Of a DNA stretch of 7,800 bases, positions 1 through 6,381 are shown piece by piece (the first letter of the stretch is position 1; each line of letters begins with the position of its first letter). The position numbers were made by a program, and so were the translations under genes. Source of the stretch: AP-15 sp036500965 (GTDB lineage: Bacteria; Pseudomonadota; Alphaproteobacteria; ATCC43930; CGMCC-115725). The stretch lies in the NCBI GenBank assembly GCA_036500965.1, contig DASYBC010000069.1, forward strand, positions 1-7,800. Reading direction: 5' to 3'. The notes beneath the pieces are model-generated. The model was given only the letters and a program-made list of their open reading frames with translations. It made no database searches and was not told the DNA's origin.

Positions 1-223
1 ACGCTCGCAGACTCCATTCTGCGCTCGGGTACCTGAGCCCAGTCCAGTTCGAGGATCAACACGCCCGGCAGGCGGTCAATCCCGCCGCCTGAAACTGTCC
101 ACCCCGAGGGGCGCACTCCAAAACGGGGTCCTTATTCCACGCCGATCCACAGCCGAAACCGCAGCGCGCGCCGCTCCGGCGCCGTCGATGAGCCCCTAAT
201 CCGCTCCGTTCGCAGCTTGCGGT
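1..223. other. Left-edge region without a convincing gene; possible insertion-element remnant
   Basis: No protein I recognise is encoded here. One + frame is open from base 2 to a stop at 198-200, but its product is rich in Arg, Pro and Ser and looks non-coding. In frame 1, eleven codons ending at the TGA at 34-36 could be the last residues of a gene outside the window. The stretch around 97-155 (TGTCCACCCC, then GGGGTCCTTATTCCACGCCG) has the look of the non-coding tail found downstream of istB in some IS21-family elements. That is from memory only and is weak. No transposase is visible. Confidence 0.25.
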
Positions 224-256
224 GAGAGCTTCGCGGGGAAACCCGCGAGGCTCTCA
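223..256 (+). promoter_or_regulatory. Hairpin with GAAA loop covering the ribosome-binding site of the dotA-like gene
   Basis: Bases 224-237 pair with 242-255 around a GAAA loop at 238-241. All 14 positions pair, one as a U-G wobble (230 with 249), and T223 can pair with A256, the first base of the start codon. The only plausible Shine-Dalgarno, GAGG at 247-250, lies five bases before the ATG and sits wholly inside the 3' arm. In mRNA this would hide the ribosome-binding site. There is no T-run after the stem, so it is not a standard terminator. The pairing is read directly; a translational switch is inference. Confidence 0.6.
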
Positions 257-2613
257 TGCGCGTCCGCTATCTCGTTCTCTTCTCGCTTATTTTCTTCGCC
301 GTCGCCGGCCCGGCCTTCGCCCAGGCGGCCAATCCCAACCCCTACAATGTGAGCTGGAGCGCCCTCGCCCCCGGAAACGACTGGGCCGCACAGGTGCTGC
401 ATTCCCTGTTCCCGATCGGCGCTGCCGCTACCGGCAGCTCGACCGGCAACGAGGCTACCGTCATCGGCCTGATCGCCGGCCAGCTCACCGGCTTTGTCGC
501 CGCGATCGCCGCCGCCTTCGTCGCCTACATCACGGTCATCAACATCCACCGCGCCGCCGAGACCTCGCGCATCCTCGGTACCGGCCAGACCTGGATGTTC
601 GTCGTCCGCGTCGCCTTCGCCGGCATCATGATGTTCCCGCTCACCGGTGGCTTCTCGGCCGGCCAGGCGTTCGTTCTGCAGGCGGCGATGACCGGCATCG
701 GCATGGCCAAGGCTGTTTACGCCAACGCCATCGAGGCCGTCGGCCCCGACGCCATGATCGTCGCCCAGCCGATGATCCCGGGAACCGAGGACATCGTCTC
801 CGGGCTGATCGACAGCGAGCTCTGCATGGACCTCGTCAACCTCGCCGCCAACGCGACGATCGTGCCGATCCCACAACCGATCACGGTCAGTAACGCCGCG
901 GGCGGGTTCACGACCTGGCGCTATTCGCTCTCCCCCGGCAACGAATCAGGAGACCCGGTCTGCGGCACTATCACCGTCCGGCAATCGCCGCAAAACGAAC
1001 AGACTGTCGCCGGGGTCAGCGTGGACATGGCGACCGTGCAGCAAGCCATACTTTCCGACGTCCTCAACGGCTCGATCCGCAGCCAGGTTCAGAATGTCGC
1101 GCAAAACCTTTGGCTGAACAAAACCGCCGCGTCGCTGGCGCCGCTGCAGAGCATCTTTCAGAACGTCGTCAACGCCTACACCCAAGAGCTGACGACCGCG
1201 GCCACGACGATCCAGAGTGCGATCAACGGCGCGATCCAGTCCCAGGTGCAGCAGGCCCGCGCCGGCAACCTCGACCTGTTGCAGAACGAAATCGCGCAGT
1301 CGACCCTCGGCTGGACCGCGGCCGGCGCCTACTACCTCGAAATCGCCAAGCTCAATGCCACCACCCTGTCGCTGCTGAACGCGACGCCGGTCACGACGTC
1401 CCCGACTTATGACGGGCTCGGGCCGGCAATGTCGAGCGATCTCGCCCCGCTCGAAACCGCAGCCAGCCAGTTCATGACCACCCTCGCGACGGTCGTGCAG
1501 ACGAGCGACGGCACCAGCGTGCCGAACGGCGTGCCATACACACTCGGTGATGCCAAGCAGCAGCTCGACGGCGCCAGCATGCTCGACCGCCTGTTTGGAG
1601 AGCTTCACCTGTCGAACAGCGTGCTGCAGGCGATCACCGGTTTCCTGCTGCCGTCGACTCAGGTGTGGACCGATCCGTTCGGCGGCCTGATGAACCTCGG
1701 CCAGACGCTGATCAACACCGCCTTGATCGCGATGGGCGCCGCGGCGCTCCTGTCCTCGCCGGTGACTTCGACCGGCGCCGCGGTGTGGAACTTTCTCACC
1801 GGCAACTGGCCGGCCGCCGCCGCCAGCGTCGCCGGCCATGCGGTCATGAACTTCTTCGCGATCCCGATCTTCACCGGGCTGCTCGCGCTCCTGCTGCCCG
1901 GCATCATCATCGCCTACGTCCTGCCGATGATCCCCTGGGTCATGTGGATGGCCGGGGTGTGCGGCTGGATCATCCTCGTCTGCGAGGCCATGATCGCCAT
2001 GCCGCTCTGGATGCTGGCGCACATGACCGTCGGCGGCGACGGACTGCACGGCCGCGCGATCGAAGGCTGGAGCCTCATCTTCAATGTCGTATTCCGGCCG
2101 ACCCTGATGGTCGTCGGCCTCTTCCTCGGCTACTTCGTCTTCGACTGCATGTCATGGCTGATCCGCGAGAGCTTCGGCATCGCTGCCGGCTTCGCCCTCG
2201 CGGACGGCTGGATTGTCAGCAACTTCATCGGCATCGCGGTGCTGCTCGGCATCTTCGTCATGACCCACGTCATCGCGGCGTTGATGTCATTCCGCCTCGT
2301 CGCTCTCCTGCCGCACCACCTGCCGCGCCTCGTGGGCTTCACCCCGGCCAACCGGGTCGATATCGACGAGTTCCAACAGCGGGCGAGTTGGGGGCCAGGG
2401 GGATACATAGCCGGGTCAGCGACCCGCGCGCTCAGGGACGGTGCCGGTCAACTCGGGCAAGGTCGGCGTACCTTGCCGCGTGGGGCGACCGGATATATCT
2501 CTGGTCCTGCGGACGCTTCGGGAGCGGTTGGCGGCGATGCCGACGGCATGGATAGCACCTTGAGAGCCACCACCGAGATCTCACCGACCAGCGAGGACCA
2601 GGACGATGTCTAA
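256..2613 (+). CDS. DotA/TraY-family inner-membrane protein of an I-type type IV secretion system
   Basis: A 785-residue polytopic membrane protein. Residues 1-22 form a signal peptide (positive start, hydrophobic core, A-F-A-Q-A end). Hydrophobic segments lie near 69-97 and 113-150. A long Gln/Ala/Thr-rich region, about 160-475, is probably periplasmic. A second cluster of membrane segments covers roughly 480-502, 525-590, 605-635 and 653-690. A short Gly-rich hydrophilic tail ends in acidic residues. This two-ended membrane layout with a large periplasmic insert, plus the Pro/Trp-rich core (LPMIPWVMWMAGVCGW near 556-571) followed by E-A-M-I-A-M-P-L-W, is typical of the DotA (Legionella Dot/Icm) and TraY (IncI plasmid) family. 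These act in substrate or DNA transfer at the inner membrane; TraY is also the target of surface exclusion in IncI plasmids. The start is fixed by the signal peptide. The frame is intact over 2.3 kb, unlike the genes from 3.4 to 6.7 kb. The family call is firm; plasmid versus chromosomal element is unknown. Confidence 0.88.
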   Translation: MRVRYLVLFSLIFFAVAGPAFAQAANPNPYNVSWSALAPGNDWAAQVLHSLFPIGAAATGSSTGNEATVIGLIAGQLTGFVAAIAAAFVAYITVINIHRAAETSRILGTGQTWMFVVRVAFAGIMMFPLTGGFSAGQAFVLQAAMTGIGMAKAVYANAIEAVGPDAMIVAQPMIPGTEDIVSGLIDSELCMDLVNLAANATIVPIPQPITVSNAAGGFTTWRYSLSPGNESGDPVCGTITVRQSPQNEQTVAGVSVDMATVQQAILSDVLNGSIRSQVQNVAQNLWLNKTAASLAPLQSIFQNVVNAYTQELTTAATTIQSAINGAIQSQVQQARAGNLDLLQNEIAQSTLGWTAAGAYYLEIAKLNATTLSLLNATPVTTSPTYDGLGPAMSSDLAPLETAASQFMTTLATVVQTSDGTSVPNGVPYTLGDAKQQLDGASMLDRLFGELHLSNSVLQAITGFLLPSTQVWTDPFGGLMNLGQTLINTALIAMGAAALLSSPVTSTGAAVWNFLTGNWPAAAASVAGHAVMNFFAIPIFTGLLALLLPGIIIAYVLPMIPWVMWMAGVCGWIILVCEAMIAMPLWMLAHMTVGGDGLHGRAIEGWSLIFNVVFRPTLMVVGLFLGYFVFDCMSWLIRESFGIAAGFALADGWIVSNFIGIAVLLGIFVMTHVIAALMSFRLVALLPHHLPRLVGFTPANRVDIDEFQQRASWGPGGYIAGSATRALRDGAGQLGQGRRTLPRGATGYISGPADASGAVGGDADGMDSTLRATTEISPTSEDQDDV

Positions 2614-2989
2614 CGATGGAGGAATGGCTGGCTGGTTGCTGCTCTCGGATCAGCTAAGCACGTATCGTTTTCTAGATAAGCTCGACCAAAATCGACACAA
2701 CAACGGGCTCGCGGTCGACAATGCGCTGCTCCGCCGCGAGGCCGAGGCTCTCATCGCACGCTACAACGAGCTTGTCGCCCAGGCGACCGACTTGCATCGG
2801 CGCGCCACCGAGATTGCCAACGACAGCGCACGCAAGGACTCCGTCATCGCCGAACTCGAGCACGCCAAGGCCGTCCTCGAAGCCGATTGCGAGCGCCTTC
2901 GCCGGAAGAACCTCGAGCAGGAACTCAAGATCCGATTGTTGCGCGACGTCGTGCGTCAAGATCATCCGGACATCTATCCGCCCGACTGA
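2606..2989 (+). CDS. Coiled-coil protein of unknown function, coupled to the DotA/TraY gene
   Basis: A 127-residue protein that I cannot assign to a family. The N-terminus (1-20) contains a short hydrophobic patch (MAGWLLLSDQL), too short and polar for a membrane helix. From about residue 38 to 118 the sequence is almost entirely charged and helical, with Leu/Ala at heptad-like spacing (EAEALIARYNELVAQATDLH, later VIAELEHAKAVLEADCERLR), so a long coiled coil is expected. It ends in a short DHPDIYPPD tail. Its ATG lies 8 bases inside the end of the upstream gene, with GAGGA at 2593-2597 as ribosome-binding site, which indicates translational coupling. An alternative ATG at 2624 has its purine run directly against the start and is less likely. 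Context suggests a soluble or peripheral partner of the secretion machine; that is inference. Confidence 0.75.
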   Translation: MSNDGGMAGWLLLSDQLSTYRFLDKLDQNRHNNGLAVDNALLRREAEALIARYNELVAQATDLHRRATEIANDSARKDSVIAELEHAKAVLEADCERLRRKNLEQELKIRLLRDVVRQDHPDIYPPD

Positions 2990-3048
2990 TGGGGCCGGTC
3001 GCATAAATCCAAGCCATGGTGGATCCCCTCACATTCGGAGAATCCAGC

Positions 3049-3357
3049 ATGTGTCGCGCCCTGCTCGTCATTCCCTTCGTCGCCGGATTGCTTGCCGCTT
3101 GCAGCAGCGGAAACGTCAAGTCTGCCAACGGCTACTCGCCGCCACCGACACCCCCGGTCCGCAACCCGATCTACGATCCCTATGCCGCCTATGGCACCGC
3201 CAACGCTACTTGGCAGCCGCCGGTCTTTAACCGTGATGGCACCATCGTCAAACCCGCCGAGCCCGCCTCGCAGGCCGATCGCCCGCCCTACGAGTACGCG
3301 CCCTGGGCCACCGGCGCCGGCGGCGGGCCCCAATATGCCCCGCCCGGCACCTTCTGA
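3049..3357 (+). CDS. Small proline-rich lipoprotein, probably part of the transfer operon
   Basis: A 102-residue predicted lipoprotein. The signal peptide is MCRALLVIPFVAGLLAAC, with lipobox L-A-A-C and the lipidated Cys at residue 18. Ser-Ser follows the Cys, which in the usual +2 rule favours the outer membrane. The mature part is about 85 residues, rich in Pro, Tyr, Gly and Ala, probably extended rather than folded, and ends in YAPPGTF. I chose ATG 3049 over the in-frame ATG at 3016 because GGAG (3037-3040) lies eight bases ahead and the signal peptide then begins at residue 1. It lies 59 bases after the coiled-coil gene on the same strand. I-type secretion systems carry outer-membrane lipoproteins (DotC, DotD/TraH), but it is shorter than DotD and shows no N0-like fold that I can see, so no name is given. 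Confidence 0.75.
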   Translation: MCRALLVIPFVAGLLAACSSGNVKSANGYSPPPTPPVRNPIYDPYAAYGTANATWQPPVFNRDGTIVKPAEPASQADRPPYEYAPWATGAGGGPQYAPPGTF

Positions 3358-3409
3358 TCTCGGCGGGCATTCCGGTCGGGTCACTCACCGTCTCGCCAGC
3401 GGCGGCGAT

Positions 3410-3496
3410 GGCCGGCAAAATCGAGCCTGGTCTCTATCACCCATTGCCGCGACGAATGAATGGCGGATCAGTCATCGCCGGGAGATCTATCGATGA
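3410..3496 (+). pseudogene. C-terminal remnant of a RelE/ParE-type toxin
   Basis: Only the end is recognisable. The last nine codons before the TGA at 3494-3496 read ISHRREIYR, which matches the conserved RelE-family ending (variants of IGHRREVYR). The stop overlaps the ATG of the next gene as ATGA, the common toxin-then-antitoxin layout of relE-xre modules. Upstream, in all three frames, I see no intact RelE sequence (no long helical N-terminus, no clear W-R-x-R-V-G-D-Y-R-V stretch), although a GLY-like patch in another frame near 3425 may be shifted toxin. The intact lipoprotein ends at 3357, leaving too little room for a 90-residue toxin, so the 5' part is lost. The left boundary given is approximate. 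RelE toxins are ribosome-dependent mRNA endonucleases; this remnant cannot be active. Confidence 0.55.
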
Positions 3497-3832
3497 GCCA
3501 ACCGGGTTGCGGATCTCGAGCGCCGACTCGACGAGGCTGAGGATGAAAATGACGCCCTGGAATTGCGCCTCGCGAAGATCGAAGACGCCGTCTTGGGCGG
3601 CGAGCGCATCCCGTCGGCGCTCGTCGATCGTCTCGCTAAAGGCGCACAACAGGTTCGCGTTTCGCGGGAATATCGCGGCCTTTCTTTGCGCGCTTTCTGG
3701 CGAAGAAAGCCGGGATCAGCGCCGCGATGCTCAGCGAAATCGAGTATGCCAAAAGGAGGGAAGCGTCCGCCGCTGTCGGCCCTCGCCGGCGCTCTCGGGC
3801 TCGATCTCGACGATCTTGTCCCCTGGAGCTGA
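3493..3832 (+). pseudogene. Frameshifted Xre-type helix-turn-helix antitoxin
   Basis: Pieces of one protein lie in three frames. ATG 3493 opens in frame 1. From about 3506 frame 2 encodes VADLERRLDEAEDENDALEL and onward, through a helical linker (ALVDRL) to EYRGLSLRA. Near 3695 it moves to frame 1 for FLAKKAGISAAMLSEIEYAK, the heart of an Xre helix-turn-helix. Near 3753 it moves to frame 0 for KEGSV, and from 3773 back to frame 2 for LSALAGALGLDLDDLVPWS and the stop. Joined, this is a normal antitoxin of about 110 residues with an N-terminal helical dimerisation part and a C-terminal Xre domain. At least four one-base changes are needed; two (a T-run near 3695, an A-run near 3751) look like homopolymer losses. 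It pairs with the RelE remnant. As read it cannot make a functional DNA-binding protein. Confidence 0.75.
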
Positions 3833-3963
3833 TCTCTGGCGAGCAGCAGCGACTTGATCGGCCGGGAACAGAAGTGATCGGCTTCGGCCTGGGGCTCGCC
3901 GCCGCACAGCTCGCGGGCTTCGACCTGCCTAGTCCGAGCGTGTGGAACAGCTGGGCGGCAGGC

Positions 3964-3969
3964 TATAAT
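3964..3969 (+). promoter_or_regulatory. Consensus -10 box upstream of the DUF433/DUF5615 pair
   Basis: A perfect TATAAT stands out in GC-rich DNA, 45 bases before the ATG at 4014. The hexamer 17 bases upstream (TGTGGA, 3941-3946) matches TTGACA poorly, so any promoter would rely on the -10 or on an activator. Its position just ahead of the only intact toxin-antitoxin pair makes it a plausible promoter. DUF433 antitoxins have a helix-turn-helix-like fold, so self-repression here is possible, but I found no clear operator palindrome. Confidence 0.4.
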
Positions 3970-4013
3970 CCGGCTTTGGCAATCTCGGCTTTCCGATCGG
4001 AGTGCAACATTCG

Positions 4014-4247
4014 ATGAATCCCTTGCTGCAGCGCATCTCGATCGATCCACAAGTCTGCGGCGGCAAGCCTTGCATCAAAGGGACGCGGATCTGGGTGTCG
4101 CTGATGCTCGACTTCCTCGCCGAAGGGATGACCGAAGAGAAGCTTTTGGCCGAATACCCGCAGCTTTCTCACGAGGATGTCCTCGCGGCGATTGCTTTCG
4201 GCGCCGAGGCGGCGCGGGTGCGCTTTGTTCCCGCGACGGTCGCATGA
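4014..4247 (+). CDS. DUF433 antitoxin (VapB45-like)
   Basis: A 77-residue protein with the full DUF433 signature: I-S-I-D-P-x-V-C-G-G-K-P-C-I-K-G-T-R-I at residues 8-26, then W-V-S-L-M-L-D-F-L-A-E-G-M-T (27-40), an L-L-A-E-Y-P-Q-L stretch, and the ED-V-L-A-A-I-A-F-G-A-E-A end. DUF433 proteins are small winged-helix-type proteins. With a DUF5615 partner they form toxin-antitoxin pairs such as M. tuberculosis VapBC45 (Rv2018-Rv2019). The start is ATG 4014 with GGAG at 3999-4002; a GTG at 4002 in the same frame would destroy that spacing. It overlaps the next gene by four bases (ATGA). Length and all conserved residues are normal, so it should be functional, unlike the accessory genes on either side. 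Confidence 0.9.
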   Translation: MNPLLQRISIDPQVCGGKPCIKGTRIWVSLMLDFLAEGMTEEKLLAEYPQLSHEDVLAAIAFGAEAARVRFVPATVA

Positions 4248-4615
4248 GGTTTAAGCTCGACGAGAATCTGAGCCGCAGCGTCGCCGAGCTGTTTCGGGGC
4301 GCCGGACACGATGTGATGACGGTTCGCGATCAGCGGCTGCAAGGGGCGCCGGACGAAGAGGTGTTTGACGTATCGGTTCGAGAACGTCGCGCGCTGGTCA
4401 CCCTCGACCACGACCTTGGCCAGGTGCTGCGTTTCCCGCCCGGCACGAGTTCCGGAATCATCGTCCTTGAACTGGGCCCGCGGGGCAGCCATCGAGCGCT
4501 GCTCGAACGTGCGCGCGAACTGCTGTCGATCGTCGAGACCCGGTCGCCTGACCGGTCCCTGTGGATCGTTGAGCCGGGCCGGCTGCGTATTCACGTCACG
4601 GATGACGACGGATAA
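4244..4615 (+). CDS. DUF5615 PIN-like toxin (VapC45-like)
   Basis: A 123-residue protein of the DUF5615 / Mut7-C-type PIN-like family. The N-terminus MRFKLDENLS carries the conserved acidic pair (Asp6, Glu7) after a short hydrophobic strand. A helix follows (VAELFRGAGHDV). The central L-V-T-L-D-H-D-L-G motif at about 51-59 supplies the second acidic cluster. Then come G-I-I-V-L-E-L and a final helical part (LLERARELLSIV) ending in a strand (RLRIH). PIN-like toxins are usually metal-dependent ribonucleases, and the acidic residues needed for that are present. Translation is coupled to the DUF433 gene through ATGA. Members are usually 105-125 residues, so this one is complete. RNase activity is inferred from the family; neither the target nor toxicity can be read from the sequence. 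Confidence 0.87.
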   Translation: MRFKLDENLSRSVAELFRGAGHDVMTVRDQRLQGAPDEEVFDVSVRERRALVTLDHDLGQVLRFPPGTSSGIIVLELGPRGSHRALLERARELLSIVETRSPDRSLWIVEPGRLRIHVTDDDG

Positions 4616-4771
4616 TTCGCTGCCACCTGACCAGCGCTTCGACGACCCGCGGCCGGATAGGCACCGCAGCCGCGTCGCCGAACTCCGCTGCGGAGACAGG
4701 CCGGTTACGGGACGAGCGGTCGCGCTTCCCTCTAAACGTCGATATGGCTTCTAAAGTGCCGTCGCCGAAAA

Positions 4772-6202
4772 TTGAGCAGCCCTTCAGGTTTCACGCGCAA
4801 ATCGATAGCGAAATCGCAGCCTCTCACCGCGGAAGCCCTGGTAAAGCTGGGGCCTGAACGGCTGGCGGCGCGCCTGCTCGATGCCGCCGAGCATGATGCT
4901 GCATTGGCGCGGACCTTGCTGGTCGCGGTGGCGAGCCAAGCCGGCGCCGCCTCGGCGGCGGCCGAGATCGACGCCGAAATCAAGCGTCTCAAGCGCGGCA
5001 CGAGCTTCATCGATCGACACCGCGTTCCGGGTTTTGTGCGCGGCCTGTCGGCGCTGCATGACGCGATCACGGGGCCGCTCGCCGACGCCGATCCGGAGAT
5101 GGCCTTCGAACGCACCTTCGATTTCATCGATCTTGCGCCCGCCCTGATCGACCGCACCGACGACGACGGACAGATTACCGACGTGTTGCGCTCGGCCTGC
5201 GCCGACGCAGCCGAGCTGGCAGCTCGCGCCAGCCCCACGTTCCCTTCCGAGCGCTCGGCCTTTCGCGCCTATCAGACTTATCTGTGCGACGACTACGGTG
5301 TCGCCGACCACATCATGGCCGAATTCGCGCGGGCTCTCGACGCCACCGCGCGCGGCACTCCGGGAGTGGATCGAGGGCGATCTCGCGCGGCTGCCACCCC
5401 CGGCCGATCCCGGCTCCACAAGCGGGCGTCACGGCGTATGGAAGCTGATTTTTGCGCTCGCCCAGATCGCCGATGCCGAAGGCGATGTCGACGCCTACTG
5501 CGCGGCGCAGCAGCGCCTCGGTCCGCGGCTGCGCCACGATGCCGGCATGGCGCAGCGGCTCCTCGACGCCGGGCGCGCCGCCGAAGCCCTGGCGGTCGTT
5601 CATGCCGCCAAGCCGAACCCGGCGAAGAATGCGATTGCGCTGGCCGATCTGCAGATCCCGCATTGACGGCACTTGATCGCCACGACGAAGCGCAAACGCT
5701 GCGCTGGACCGAATTCACCCGCGGCTTCCGCGAAGAGCCGCTGCGCGGCCTGTTGCGGCGTCTGCCCGATTTCGCCGACGTCGCGAAGGAGCAGGAGGCA
5801 ATGGCTCAAGCCGAGGCCTACCCCGATCCACATCGGGCCCTCGAATTCCTTGTCCATTGGCCGGATATTCAGCGGGCGGCGCGCCTCATCGAAAATCGCC
5901 AAGCGGCGCTCGACGGGAATTGCTATTCGATCCTCGCGCCGGCCGCCGAGAAGCTGGAAGCAAAGGCACCGCTCGCGGCCACGCTGCTCTTTCGCAAGAT
6001 GATCGAATTCACCCTCGATCAGGGCCGCTCGTCGCGCTACGGCCACGCCGCTCGGCACCTGCACAGCTGTGCTTGGCTCGCCCAACAGATCGGCGACTGG
6101 CAGGGGCACGCTTCCCACAGCGATTATGTGGCGGCGCTGCGGCGGCTGCACCGCCGCAAAAGCGGCTTCTGGGGTCGGCTCGCCGAAAGCGACTCTCTGT
6201 AA
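4772..6202 (+). pseudogene. DUF6880-family gene with two compensating frameshifts
   Basis: A 476-codon frame is open, but its middle (about residues 196-296) is Arg/Ala nonsense. The true continuation lies in the next frame, from about 5352 to 5660: ALREWIEGDLARLP, then KLIFALAQIADAEGDVDAY and MAQRLLDAGRAAEALAVV, ending at an early TGA (5664-5666). The N-terminal part (LTAEALVKLGPERLAARLL, later a long helical segment) and the C-terminal part (DEAQTLRWTEF, LRRLPDFADV, PLAATLLFRKMIEFTL, SSRYGHAARHLHSC) are in the original frame and match DUF6880 as I remember it: helical, TPR-like, function unknown. One added base near 5352 and one lost near 5660 restore the frame, so the total length is unchanged. 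The only in-frame start is TTG 4772, with no good ribosome-binding site; ATG 4744 (MASK...) is in another frame and may be the original start. Either a dead gene or a sequence with two errors. Confidence 0.75.
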
Positions 6203-6381
6203 TTGGGTGAGATCACCTCCAGCGCATGTCCGGGTGCTCGGACCGAGGGTGACCCATCCGATTGGGCCGGGAATTCGCCGAGGCAATCAATTGCGGCGAG
6301 CGTGGAGCGTGCCGCGCCCTGCAACTCGTCACGGAGCATCGCGAGGTTCTCATAGAGGTGTGGCGACGAATCCATGGCTGA
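6203..6381 (+). pseudogene. Truncated DUF4160-family remnant
   Basis: Two parts of a DUF4160 protein are visible. Frame 0 from 6201 gives PPAHVRVLGP, close to the family's P-P-H-V-H-V-x-G-P motif, with the preceding Asp-His (gatcac) one base out of frame. Frame 1 from about 6271 to the TGA at 6379-6381 gives EFAEAI, then RALQLVTEHREVLIEVWRRI and H-G-stop, the usual helical ending of DUF4160 proteins found beside DUF2442. The N-terminal strands are absent; the DUF6880 stop codon sits immediately upstream. The TGA overlaps the start of the DUF2442 gene, the layout normal for this pair. DUF4160/DUF2442 pairs are suspected toxin-antitoxin-type modules; their activity is not settled. At least one frameshift and loss of about 20 N-terminal residues leave it non-functional. 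Confidence 0.6.

Noticed and set aside
24..39. Near-palindrome GCTCGGGTACCTGAGC
   Set aside because: It has two mismatched positions and no link to a gene start; not distinguishable from chance.
946..2049. Long reverse-strand open frame of 367 codons inside the dotA-like gene
   Set aside because: Composition is His/Arg/Gly/Asp-rich with no domain; it is the GC-driven shadow of a clear membrane-protein gene on the + strand.
2974..3384. Reverse-strand 136-codon frame over the lipoprotein gene
   Set aside because: Gly/Arg-rich shadow; the + strand has a signal peptide with a lipobox and a good ribosome-binding site.
3833..4013. Continuation of an open + frame between the antitoxin remnant and the DUF433 gene (reads ...GFGLGLAAAQLAGFD...)
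   Set aside because: It is only the tail of a frame already shifted by the indels, with no start, no ribosome-binding site and no family resemblance; only the -10 box is kept as a feature.
4616..4771. Inverted repeats CGCGGC/GCCGCG (4648-4674) and CTCCGC/GCGGAG (about 4683-4695) after the DUF5615 gene
   Set aside because: The first has a 15-base loop and the second a one-base loop, and neither is followed by a T-run; in DNA this GC-rich such matches are common, so no terminator is called.
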